From CAZVYS01 sp964630755 (lineage in GTDB: Bacteria; Patescibacteriota; Microgenomatia; UBA1400; CG1-02-47-37), in contig CAZVYS010000019.1 of the NCBI GenBank assembly GCA_964630755.1, positions 1 through 16,594 on the forward strand: a stretch of 16,594 nucleotides of DNA, written 5' to 3'. Both the position numbers and the translations under genes were made by a program. Under the pieces are notes generated by a model, which saw only the letters and a program-made list of their open reading frames with translations, did no database searches and was not told the origin of the DNA. The first letter of the stretch is position 1. The number at the start of each line of letters is the position of its first letter. Of the stretch, positions 7,523-14,315 are shown piece after piece.

Positions 7523-8377
7523 TTACAAGATTAAACCTGGTTGGATAGTTAATAACAAAAATAATAATATGCCCAGAAAAACTAAATGAGTTAAGCCTTT
7601 TCCAGATAAACGAATAATTTTTTTCTTACTAATTACTATGGTATCGATAATAATAACTGCTAATAAAATAATTGTTAAGCTGATTGACATAGCTTTGGTT
7701 AGATGAAACGAGCTAAGCAAAGGAAGTTTGCTAGTTAAAGATTTAGTAGTAATTTCTGCCAGAACTGCTTCTGCTTGATCTCCTACTTTACCAGGGATAA
7801 CTGGTAAAACATCATCTGCCTTGGTACCAAATAATTGAACTACTAACGCAGTTTCTTGACCCTGGAAAACATCGTTGATGACTACCATGCCAATTTCTTG
7901 ATAACGACTAGATAGGATGTTATCTCGATGAGTCGGTGAATCCATCCAGGCGGCAACCACAGATTGCGAGTCAAAAAAATCTCGAGCTAGATTTTCGCCA
8001 GCGTAAAGATATTGATAATCAACCTTTTTAATAAAGCTCCAAGGCGTTTTACCTTCTGGTGATGTATGAGACCAATAGTTTTTTTGAATCATATCGGCTG
8101 CTTTTTGAGTAGCGGCTTGATTAAGTTTAGGGTTGATGGTTAATTCAGGTAAACCATTTTCTATTCTTTGTTTATTGGTTAAGATTATTAACTCTTCAAC
8201 AGAAATCGAAGAAGCCAAACCAAGCACTCCAGGGATAGATTTACCAATAAAACTAAACATGACTTGACTAGCCATGATGATAATCATAAATATACTCAAA
8301 GAGGAAATGTGGAGAGTTTTGGCTTTGTAATTATTTGAAGATCTAGGGGTAAACAGATGGGCGAGACAATTGAGCAT
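7523..8377 (-). CDS. CAP (SCP/PR-1) domain membrane protein
   Basis: The 284-residue product has an N-terminal membrane segment (about 24-44), an extracellular CAP domain (about 60-187) and two C-terminal membrane helices (about 226-246 and 263-282). CAP signatures are LIILTNKQRIENGLPELTINPKLNQAA, YWSHTSPEGKTPWSF (His104), YLYAGENLARDF (Glu128) and WMDSPTHRDNILSSRYQEIGM (His150), so the conserved His/Glu/His cavity residues are present. CAP proteins are secreted or surface proteins of varied roles, including lipid binding and, in some bacteria, endospore or cell-wall functions. No enzyme activity can be assigned here. The start ATG lies just downstream of TAGAAT with a gap of six bases and no SD. 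It precedes the small membrane protein and rfbA in an apparent operon, and follows the membrane-anchored surface protein after 9 bp. Confidence 0.9.
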   Translation of the reverse strand: MLNCLAHLFTPRSSNNYKAKTLHISSLSIFMIIIMASQVMFSFIGKSIPGVLGLASSISVEELIILTNKQRIENGLPELTINPKLNQAATQKAADMIQKNYWSHTSPEGKTPWSFIKKVDYQYLYAGENLARDFFDSQSVVAAWMDSPTHRDNILSSRYQEIGMVVINDVFQGQETALVVQLFGTKADDVLPVIPGKVGDQAEAVLAEITTKSLTSKLPLLSSFHLTKAMSISLTIILLAVIIIDTIVISKKKIIRLSGKGLTHLVFLGILLFLLLTIQPGLIL

Positions 8378-8383
8378 GAAAAC

Positions 8384-8389
8384 ATTCTA
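8384..8389 (-). promoter_or_regulatory. -10 box of the CAP-domain gene, leaderless type
   Basis: TAGAAT on the minus strand is six bases from the ATG at 8377, and it contains the TAG stop of the upstream gene. There is no clear -35. A purine-rich GGAGAAGG lies further upstream but would serve a different reading frame, so a leaderless start is the simpler reading. Confidence 0.4.
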
Positions 8390-9130
8390 CCTTCTCCGAG
8401 GCTTAATAAACAAGAGGAAAATCAACCAAAGAATAGGAACTAATAAAAACAACCAAGGCCACCATCTAAAATAAGTTTTTAGTTGATTAAAAATCGAGGA
8501 AATTGGAATTAAGGTTTGGGCTGAAGAGGTTGCTTGAGCTGAAGGAGTAGCTAAACCAGCAACTTGACCTAATTGAGAATTGAATAACCATGCAGAAGTT
8601 AAGGCTGATAAGGATTGAGGCAAAGTTTGAGTTTTTGACTTTGTTTTACTAGATTGACTTCTACCAGGTGATTGAACAGTAATGTTAATTGGAATATCAA
8701 ACCAGGCTTTATTTGTTTGATATTGATTATCAAATTGATTTAGAGAAACAGTTAAGCTAATTGACTTAGTTTTATGAGCAGTTAAGCTACCTAAATCAAC
8801 TATTGTAGGTGTAAAAAACTTTTCTAGAGTATTAGAAAAACGAATTCGACCCTCTAAGCCAATTATGGTTATAGTGATTTCTTTTAATAAATCCTCGTCA
8901 GTGTTAGTAAGTTTATTTGAAGATAAATCCAAGTTTAAAGTTTGATCATAAACGCTATTTATCTCGATTGTTTTAGTAATCTTATCTCCCGGGGCTAGAT
9001 TGTCTTCGTAAAAACAAGCAGCAGTTGAGCCAGTGCAACCAGTATTATCACAAGTAACTTGGTAATCAGCAGCAAAAACTTTGAAGGGAAAAATAAAGAA
9101 TAGTAAAAAAATGATTAAGATTTTTTTCAT
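8387..9130 (-). CDS. Membrane-anchored extracellular beta-domain protein
   Basis: The 247-residue product has a signal peptide (about 1-20, ending KVFA), one extracellular beta-rich domain (about 22-153), a Ser/Thr/Gln-rich linker (about 154-215) and a single C-terminal membrane helix (about 222-242) followed by the basic tail KPRRR. The helix and positive tail show an anchor facing the outside. The domain carries Cys residues in the CDNTGCTGSTAAC stretch near the N-terminus and patterns such as LAPGDKITKTIEI and IPINITVQSPG, which resemble TasA/CalY-type or other surface Ig-like folds, but I cannot name a family. It begins in an ATGA overlap with the stop of the 941-residue secreted protein, so they are translationally coupled. 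It may serve as the cell-surface anchor of that protein, which has no anchor of its own. Confidence 0.75.
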   Translation of the reverse strand: MKKILIIFLLFFIFPFKVFAADYQVTCDNTGCTGSTAACFYEDNLAPGDKITKTIEINSVYDQTLNLDLSSNKLTNTDEDLLKEITITIIGLEGRIRFSNTLEKFFTPTIVDLGSLTAHKTKSISLTVSLNQFDNQYQTNKAWFDIPINITVQSPGRSQSSKTKSKTQTLPQSLSALTSAWLFNSQLGQVAGLATPSAQATSSAQTLIPISSIFNQLKTYFRWWPWLFLLVPILWLIFLLFIKPRRR

Positions 9131-11952
9131 AAAGTTAAGCTAGTAGTTAAAGTGCGATCAATTACTCCGTGTAAAATAATTTGCAAATTAAAGTAATTAA
9201 CGTCCTGATGATAAGTACAGTTGCCACCAGTCGAGCAAGTTCCTAAAACAAGGTCTTTAACTTGAACTCTATCGTCAGTAATGTCTAGCTTGCCAACAAT
9301 ACCTTGTTCTCCAGATTGACTTGAATAAGTAAGTTGATAATCAAGAGAGTTGAAATTTTGAGTATTAATGATAATGAAGCTGATTGAGGTTTGATCTGAA
9401 TTAATAGTTAAATCTAACTCGCTCTCTTGATTAGTTTGAGATAGATTTCGACCACCTGGAGTGCCTTTTTCTGAGCTACCGGCATCCCAGTAATCAGACA
9501 CTTCGGCTGCGTCGTCAAAAATAGTGTGCCAGTTACTAGCCTCAGTTCCCTCACCAGGAGTGGAATTACGTTCCATAGAGTAATATGAAGCTAAATCACC
9601 AGCAAATGGAGCACCGTCACCATCATCGGCTACATCTAAAGTAAAACTAGTATCATCAGTTAGGGTATATTGAGCATCTGAGTTAACTAGAGTTAATGAA
9701 GTAGTAACCCAGTCTGAAGAAACATTGGTGTCATGAAGTTTAGATAAAGGATCAGTTACGGTAAAGTTAGTAATTAAAAAGTAGCCTTTAGCAGGAATTA
9801 TTGATCCAAATGGAATGGTAAGGTCGCCTCCACCAAAGGCAGCGCCTTCAATAACCCAATCAGATAAATCAATGTCTTGATCAGTTAGGTTTCTTAACTC
9901 TAAAAACTCGTCTGCTGTTGAACTTGAAGTGCCCATCCACATTAATTCATTAATAACTACGTCGCCGTAGTTTATCCAAGGATCGGCTATGTCATCTAAA
10001 GTAATGTCTGAGGGGCTATTGCTTAAATCTGACCAGTTACTGACAGCATCAGTTGATTTGATTGCAAAGTAATACTCTGTATCTGAGTCAAGATTAGTAA
10101 CAGCAAAACTTTCAAACTCCCCAGGTAAGCTTGGAGCAGGTGGATTAGGTACGGTGGTGGCGTTATTAAAGTCAGTCTCATCTAATATTTCTGAGTCTGA
10201 GTAACGAATGTCATAAAGGCTAACTTGATCAAGGCCGCCATTATCTCCAGGCGCAGTCCAGTCAAGATCAATGGTTTGTTTTGAGGTGGCAATAGCAGTT
10301 AAGTCATCAACAGCGTCTGGAGCGATTGAGTTTTTAATAATAGTTCTAGATTTAGCTGATTCTGTATTACCGGCATTATCAGTGGAGCGAAAGTAAACTG
10401 TATTGCTGCCCGTATTTAAACTACTAGCGTTAATGTTAGTGCCAGGATTCCAAGTAATACCATTAAGGCTGTATTCTGTTGAGGACACACCTGAACTAGA
10501 GTCTGAGGCGCTTAAGGTTAAGATTTCTGAGTTGCCGACCCTGGCTTCTGCTGTAGTTAGATTGTCAATATATAGCCAAGACTGGTTTTGATCATCATCA
10601 GTATTGCCAGAATAAAAAATAATTTCTAAAACAGGGTCAGGAATATTTTCTAGATTAAAACTTACTTGTTGCCAGCCAGTTTGATTGGGATTGCCACCTG
10701 TATCGATCTGGGAGGCAGTTAATTTGAAAACTGCGTAATCATTTAGGTTAACAAAAACTGCTGGATCGTCAAAGCCAGTGGTGTCAAAAGAATAAAGATT
10801 ATAGTAAAAAGAAAAGTTCTTAGCTCCAGGTGATAACTTTTGAGTAATTTTATTAGTCCAGATAGTATTACCAGAAACTTCACCAGCAAAAGACTCTGGA
10901 GTACCAAGACGTACCATGTAAGTGCCATCGTAAGCTGACGCTTCATGCGAATCACTGGTTATTAAGTTAACGTCTCCCTGAGTCGTCCAGTTAGTCAAGC
11001 CTTGTTCAAAACCAGAATTAGATACAGTCTCAGAAACTGATTTACCGCTGGAGACTGACATGGAAGTACTAGGATCGACTGTGTCTAGGGTAGTTGAACT
11101 TTCGGTAGTTTTACCGCTTGAATCTTCAGTGTTATTTGAATCATCGGTGGCAAGCGTGTAAAACTGATAAAAACCATCGCCATCTGTAGCAGTAAAGCTT
11201 ATATTGCCTGAAGTTGGATCAGCATTTGGATTAACGTCATGGGTTGAATATTTGGTAAATGAGCCGGCTCCGCCATAACGGTAATATAGATCAACTGTGT
11301 CGACTAGGCCGCCTGAATCATCAGCTGTAAAAGGAACATTAATAGTAGTATTGTTTTGATAAGTTGATAGACTGCCTGCATTTGAAGTTGGAGCAGTCCA
11401 GTCACCAGATTCAATAGTGCTACTAGAGCTTTGTGAGTCTGTAAAGCCCCAGGTGCTATCTGAGGCAGTTTGGTAACTTGACACCTTAAGATCAAACTGG
11501 CAAGTTAAACTTTGCAAGAATTCATTGGATTGATTCAAGCTAATAGTTAAGTCCCAGTCATCCTGAGTATTAGTAGCTATGATTTGATTAGAAGTTAAAG
11601 AAAAGTTAGCTAAACTACCGTTGTATAAAGTATTCCCATTAAGAACAGCCTGAAGATTTAAAGCTTGGCATAAATCATCACTGCCTGAAGTTTTGTTAAA
11701 TTGGTAATTATATTGAAAAGCTAAGCTGCCCTCATTTTTAACTGATAAAGTCTGCTGATTAGAATCTCCGGGCTTAAAGTCAGTTAAAGAAAATAATAAA
11801 GAAGGATTTAGACTAACATCTAATGTGCCTAGTTGAAGTAAATTATTAGGGCTAGTAACTACAGATGAAAAAGCAGCCTGGATGCTTGAGAAAAAACTGA
11901 GAATTCCAAAAATATTTACCAAAACAATTAAGTTAAACCAACCGCGCTTCAT
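9127..11952 (-). CDS. Large secreted multidomain adhesin-like protein with FN3 and lamin-tail domains
   Basis: The 941-residue product has a signal peptide (about 1-27), then apparent beta domains in order. A TasA/CalY-like domain occupies about 28-165 (marker FKPGDSNQQTLSVKNEGSLAFQY). An Ig-like domain follows (about 185-290, ending DGFYQFYTLATDDSNNTED). A jelly-roll-like region (about 310-470) contains NSGFEQGLTNW. Next come a bacterial Ig/OmpL47-like repeat (about 475-540, TDNAGNTES), a fibronectin type III domain (about 545-650, DLDWTAPGDNGG and LDSDTEYYFAIKSTD), a lamin-tail domain (about 660-800, VVINELMWMG and DEFLELRNLTDQDIDLSDWVIEG) and a C-terminal beta domain with two cysteines. 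No LPXTG motif or membrane helix is seen. It is followed by a coupled membrane-anchored protein. A matrix-fibre or adhesion role is inferred. The leader contains a candidate promoter and alternative hairpins. Confidence 0.82.
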   Translation of the reverse strand: MKRGWFNLIVLVNIFGILSFFSSIQAAFSSVVTSPNNLLQLGTLDVSLNPSLLFSLTDFKPGDSNQQTLSVKNEGSLAFQYNYQFNKTSGSDDLCQALNLQAVLNGNTLYNGSLANFSLTSNQIIATNTQDDWDLTISLNQSNEFLQSLTCQFDLKVSSYQTASDSTWGFTDSQSSSSTIESGDWTAPTSNAGSLSTYQNNTTINVPFTADDSGGLVDTVDLYYRYGGAGSFTKYSTHDVNPNADPTSGNISFTATDGDGFYQFYTLATDDSNNTEDSSGKTTESSTTLDTVDPSTSMSVSSGKSVSETVSNSGFEQGLTNWTTQGDVNLITSDSHEASAYDGTYMVRLGTPESFAGEVSGNTIWTNKITQKLSPGAKNFSFYYNLYSFDTTGFDDPAVFVNLNDYAVFKLTASQIDTGGNPNQTGWQQVSFNLENIPDPVLEIIFYSGNTDDDQNQSWLYIDNLTTAEARVGNSEILTLSASDSSSGVSSTEYSLNGITWNPGTNINASSLNTGSNTVYFRSTDNAGNTESAKSRTIIKNSIAPDAVDDLTAIATSKQTIDLDWTAPGDNGGLDQVSLYDIRYSDSEILDETDFNNATTVPNPPAPSLPGEFESFAVTNLDSDTEYYFAIKSTDAVSNWSDLSNSPSDITLDDIADPWINYGDVVINELMWMGTSSSTADEFLELRNLTDQDIDLSDWVIEGAAFGGGDLTIPFGSIIPAKGYFLITNFTVTDPLSKLHDTNVSSDWVTTSLTLVNSDAQYTLTDDTSFTLDVADDGDGAPFAGDLASYYSMERNSTPGEGTEASNWHTIFDDAAEVSDYWDAGSSEKGTPGGRNLSQTNQESELDLTINSDQTSISFIIINTQNFNSLDYQLTYSSQSGEQGIVGKLDITDDRVQVKDLVLGTCSTGGNCTYHQDVNYFNLQIILHGVIDRTLTTSLTL

Positions 11953-11959
11953 TTAAATT

Positions 11960-11990
11960 CTGGGCGTAAAAAAAGCCCAGGTTTCTGGAC
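11960..11990 (-). terminator. Hairpin and U-tract with a competing hairpin before the large surface gene
   Basis: On the minus strand a six-pair stem GTCCAG (11985-11990)/CTGGGC (11975-11980, one G-U pair) with loop AAAC is followed directly by seven Ts (11968-11974), the form of an intrinsic terminator. The same CTGGGC can instead pair with GCCCAG at 11960-11965, enclosing the T run in a nine-base loop. It could end transcripts of the transposase gene (stop at 12072) or act as an attenuator of the surface protein gene, which starts eight bases after the second hairpin. Confidence 0.5.
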
Positions 11991-12014
11991 AGGTTACTTT
12001 AAATAATTAAATTC

Positions 12015-12043
12015 ATGGTAAACCAGACTAATATAGGTGTCAA
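12015..12043 (-). promoter_or_regulatory. Candidate promoter of the large surface protein gene
   Basis: TTGACA (12038-12043) and TACCAT (12015-12020) on the minus strand are 17 bp apart. The predicted start near 12008 gives a leader of about 56 nt that carries the alternative hairpins at 11960-11990 and has no SD before the ATG. A second, poorer CAGAAT lies four bases before the ATG. Confidence 0.5.
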
Positions 12044-12050
12044 GTGCTCT

Positions 12051-12077
12051 ATATTTAAAGTTCGGAACTTTAAATAT
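12051..12077. repeat. Palindrome copy 1, at the 3' end of the transposase gene
   Basis: This is a perfect 27-bp palindrome around a single centre base. Its half-site is ATATTTAAAGTTC, the centre is G on the plus strand, and the mirror half follows. The inner 23 bp are identical to copies 2 and 3. The TAA stop of the transposase gene (12070-12072) lies inside it. As RNA it would fold into a 13-pair stem without a following T run. Confidence 0.9.
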
Positions 12078-12720
12078 TTTCTAATATCAAGCCTTCAAGG
12101 CTATTGATTTCTTTTTCTATTAATGGTTTTTCTATAAACTGCTGGTAATCTGATTGAAGTTTAAAAATATACTCTGGATGAAGCCATTTCGGCAATATAA
12201 CTTTATTTATGTAGGCAGGATAAGAAGAGTAGGGATAGTTTAAAAGTTTTTTAGTTAACTCTTGAGGATTTTGATGAATGTATTTGGAAAGATAGAGTAA
12301 TTGTTCATTTGAATCTACGGTTACGTTTTTAAACCTGCCTTCAAATAGAGACCCAGAATGCTTATATTTGTATTTAAAGTATATAGCGTAAGTAATAGAT
12401 AATCGACGCATTAAATTAGAAATATTAGTTTTTTTAGTAGCTTCGGGAAGTTGTTTTAATATTAAATGAAAATGATTAGGCATTAAGCAATAAGCTATGC
12501 AATGAATAGTATATTTAAAGTTCGGAACTTTAAATTCTTTGACTATATTTTGATAATTAAAATGCCTGGCTGTTGGAAATTTTAAGTAATAGGAAAGAAT
12601 TTCAATAAAAATTATATAATCTGATTCCTCTAGAAATATCTTGTTTTTATAAGCTCCACGATTGAAGATATGGTAAAAATATTGTGGTCTAAAGTTTCGA
12701 TAATAATACTTGCTTGGCAT
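12070..12720 (-). CDS. IS200-like / REP-associated (RAYT) Y1 transposase
   Basis: The 216-residue product is a Y1 HUH single-strand transposase of the IS200/RAYT kind. It starts with the YHIFNRGAYKNKIF element (about 16-29). The HUH motif is in YCLMPNHFHLILKQ (His83, His85), and the SLFEGRFKNVTVDS stretch follows (about 124-137). The catalytic tyrosine is most likely Tyr147 in YLSKYIHQNP. All key parts are intact, so it could be active. Residues 63-70 (FKVPNFKY) are encoded by a copy of the palindrome that also brackets the gene, and this block lies just before the HUH strand. TATATT sits six bases before the ATG, with no SD, and the palindrome upstream overlaps the expected -35 position. The gene may be a mobile unit inserted behind dinB, or a domesticated RAYT that mobilises the palindromes. 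Confidence 0.9.
   Translation of the reverse strand: MPSKYYYRNFRPQYFYHIFNRGAYKNKIFLEESDYIIFIEILSYYLKFPTARHFNYQNIVKEFKVPNFKYTIHCIAYCLMPNHFHLILKQLPEATKKTNISNLMRRLSITYAIYFKYKYKHSGSLFEGRFKNVTVDSNEQLLYLSKYIHQNPQELTKKLLNYPYSSYPAYINKVILPKWLHPEYIFKLQSDYQQFIEKPLIEKEINSLEGLILENI
12513..12535. repeat. Palindrome copy 2, in frame inside the transposase gene
   Basis: A perfect 23-bp palindrome (half-site ATTTAAAGTTC, centre G on the plus strand) lies in the transposase coding sequence and is read as FKVPNFKY (residues 63-70). It keeps the frame and is identical to the core of copies 1 and 3. Symmetry stops after the 23 bp. Confidence 0.9.
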
Positions 12721-12726
12721 AAATTA

Positions 12727-12732
12727 AATATA
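12727..12732 (-). promoter_or_regulatory. -10 box of the transposase gene, leaderless type
   Basis: TATATT on the minus strand is six bases from the ATG at 12720. A 17-bp spacer puts the -35 at 12750-12755 (TTAAAT, weak), inside palindrome copy 3, so a protein bound to that palindrome could block this promoter. Confidence 0.4.
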
Positions 12733-12740
12733 TTAAATAG

Positions 12741-13985
12741 TTAGGTTTCATTTAAAGTTCGGAACTTTAAATGAAATTGTTTGTCGCCTAGGTAGCCGTT
12801 TATTTCTGGACGAATAATTTTTGAAGAAAGCATAGAGGCTGGATGAATAACATGATGGCCGTAAATATGATTAATCTTGTCTATTGATTTAAAAAGCTGA
12901 TTAGTTTTTTGATCATTCTTAAATAAAGGCAAAGGTAGATAGCTTTTTCTAGTCAGAAGACTAATCCAGATACCAGCAAAACGAACTGGATGTTGCCAGT
13001 TAAACTGATTAAACAACTTAAAAACAGCTTTAAAAACATGACAGCCATTATCAGTAAAAGTTTTGGTAGTAATATAACTACTCTCTGAAAAATGGTTGCC
13101 GCGAATGCTAATGCCAAACTGACGACCAACTAAGCCCATTTGGCGTAATTTAAAACAAGCTTCTTCAACCAAGTTTCTGATTAAGGCTTTAATAACTTTT
13201 GGATCTCGAGTGTTTTTGAGTAAAGTATAAGTACGAGAAACTGACTTTGCATCAGGCAATTGGCTAACAGTAACTACCTTGGAATCATCTTGGCCTTGAG
13301 CAATACGTTTAAGCTCAGGTGCCCAAAAAAGACCAAATTCTAATGCCAGCTTTTCATCAGGAGTGTTTAAAATTTGAGGCAAAGAAGTTATGCCCATACG
13401 CTTTAGTCTTTTGGTAAGACGATAGCCAATACCGCAAACTTCTTCAAACGGAGCTCTTGAGAGTAAATCTTGCTGGTTATCTCTGGTAACTACAAAAACA
13501 CTGCGTTTAGGAGCCATGCCAGAAGCGATTTTAGCTAGTAATTTGTTTTTAGCGATGCCAATCGAACAGCCCAACCACTCGCCTAGTTCACGCTTAACGC
13601 GTTGCTGAATATCATAGGCAAGTAGCAAAGATCCATTAAAAAGATGAGAAGTGTGAGTAACATCTAAAAAAACTTCGTCTAGAGAAAAAACTTCCATTTG
13701 ATCAGTGTAGTTTGAACAAAGATTAATAAATCGGTGGGTGACGTCAGAGTATTTGGGGAAATCGGCGGGCAGTAAAGTAATTTGGGGACAAAGATGTTTA
13801 ACTTGAGTTAAGCTCATGCCTATTTTTAAGCCATACTTTTTAGCTTCATTACTTGAAGCAATAACACAACTGCGACCAAAAGATTTAATAATACCAACTG
13901 GTTTGCCTCTAAGGTGAGGGTTGCACTGCTGCTCAACTGAAGCAAAAAAAGAATTTAGATCAACATGAAGAATCTGGCGCTTCAT
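12741..13985 (-). CDS. dinB: DNA polymerase IV (Y-family)
   Basis: The 414-residue product is a Y-family translesion polymerase. The palm begins ILHVDLNSFFASVEQQ with catalytic Asp9 and the aromatic steric-gate pair Phe13-Phe14. The second metal site is FSLDEVFLDV with Asp103 and Glu104. Other family blocks are YSDVTHRF, GCSIGIAKNKLLAKIAS (fingers/palm) and the thumb helix-hairpin-helix ICGIGYRLTKRLKRMGI-like stretch (about 184-199). A little-finger domain follows. The extreme C-terminus reads QFHLKF before RTLNET and looks like a QxxLxF sliding-clamp-binding peptide. From the Phe on, those residues are encoded by palindrome copy 3. The ATG lies within the end of the small upstream gene (26-bp overlap), so it is probably translationally coupled. 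A second conserved acidic residue of the first motif is Asn11 here rather than Asp. Confidence 0.95.
   Translation of the reverse strand: MKRQILHVDLNSFFASVEQQCNPHLRGKPVGIIKSFGRSCVIASSNEAKKYGLKIGMSLTQVKHLCPQITLLPADFPKYSDVTHRFINLCSNYTDQMEVFSLDEVFLDVTHTSHLFNGSLLLAYDIQQRVKRELGEWLGCSIGIAKNKLLAKIASGMAPKRSVFVVTRDNQQDLLSRAPFEEVCGIGYRLTKRLKRMGITSLPQILNTPDEKLALEFGLFWAPELKRIAQGQDDSKVVTVSQLPDAKSVSRTYTLLKNTRDPKVIKALIRNLVEEACFKLRQMGLVGRQFGISIRGNHFSESSYITTKTFTDNGCHVFKAVFKLFNQFNWQHPVRFAGIWISLLTRKSYLPLPLFKNDQKTNQLFKSIDKINHIYGHHVIHPASMLSSKIIRPEINGYLGDKQFHLKFRTLNET
12746..12776. repeat. Palindrome copy 3, in the 3' end of dinB
   Basis: A perfect 31-bp palindrome: half-site TTTCATTTAAAGTTC, centre G on the plus strand, then the mirror half. 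The inner 23 bp equal copies 1 and 2, while the outer arms differ. It encodes residues FHLKFRTLNE at the DinB C-terminus and lies 26 bp before the transposase start codon. Confidence 0.9.
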
Positions 13986-14220
13986 AGATTTTAAGCAATT
14001 TCCAAATTAATGTTTGATTATTAAACTCTAGCTCGTAAGTAGCTTGATTGCTTAAAGATGAAAAAGTATGTAAAACTGCTTGACCTAAACGATGAGTGTG
14101 CTTAAAAACAATTTTATCAATTAAAAAATCTGAATTTTGCCAACTAAAGCTTAGGGGTTTGATTTGCCCATTTTCAAACTGGACTTTAACTAAAATTGGT
14201 TGATTAATAATCTCGAACAT
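13960..14220 (-). CDS. Small DinB-linked protein, DUF6504-like
   Basis: I chose ATG 14218-14220, giving 86 residues. A GTG at 14239-14241 would add seven residues but lies on top of the candidate -10 box. The protein is a small beta-rich chain with the pattern QPILVKVQFENGQIKPLSFSWQNSDFLIDKIV in the first half and ATYELEFNNQTLIWKLLKIYE in the second. This resembles small proteins (DUF6504 type) often coded beside Y-family or error-prone polymerases, an assignment from memory that needs a profile search. It overlaps the dinB start by 26 bp, so the two are expressed together and the product probably acts with the translesion polymerase. No membrane segment or signal peptide is present. No catalytic motif can be named. 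Confidence 0.65.
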   Translation of the reverse strand: MFEIINQPILVKVQFENGQIKPLSFSWQNSDFLIDKIVFKHTHRLGQAVLHTFSSLSNQATYELEFNNQTLIWKLLKIYEAPDSSC

Positions 14221-14231
14221 AACCCGAATCC

Positions 14232-14261
14232 AGTTAAGCACGAATTAAAACCGAAAGTCAA
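14232..14261 (-). promoter_or_regulatory. Candidate promoter of the small protein-dinB operon
   Basis: TTGACT (14256-14261) and TTAACT (14232-14237) on the minus strand are 18 bp apart. The -10 is 11 bases from the ATG at 14220, so the leader would be only a few bases. It begins right behind the hairpin at 14268-14293. No LexA-type site was recognised. Confidence 0.45.
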
Positions 14262-14267
14262 TAACCA

Positions 14268-14293
14268 AACATCACACCCCAAGGTGTGATGTT
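14268..14293 (-). terminator. Strong hairpin downstream of the Pro-rich gene
   Basis: AACATCACACC and GGTGTGATGTT form a perfect 11-pair stem with a four-base loop. On the minus strand it lies 22 bp after the stop of the Pro-rich gene, as expected for a terminator, but the following bases (TGGTTATTG) are only moderately T-rich. It may end transcription, stabilise the 3' end, or bind a protein as DNA. Confidence 0.5.
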
Positions 14294-14315
14294 GATATTA
14301 AAAATAATAATTTTC

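Noticed and set aside
12051..12077. Palindrome copy 1 as an intrinsic terminator of the transposase gene
   Set aside because: The stem is AT-rich and not followed by a T run on the minus strand, and the same palindrome occurs twice within coding sequences, so termination is unlikely to be its main role. The hairpin at 11968-11990 is a better terminator.
14239..14241. GTG start for the small DinB-linked protein
   Set aside because: It falls at the candidate -10 box, so a transcript from that promoter would not contain it. The ATG at 14220 is preferred.
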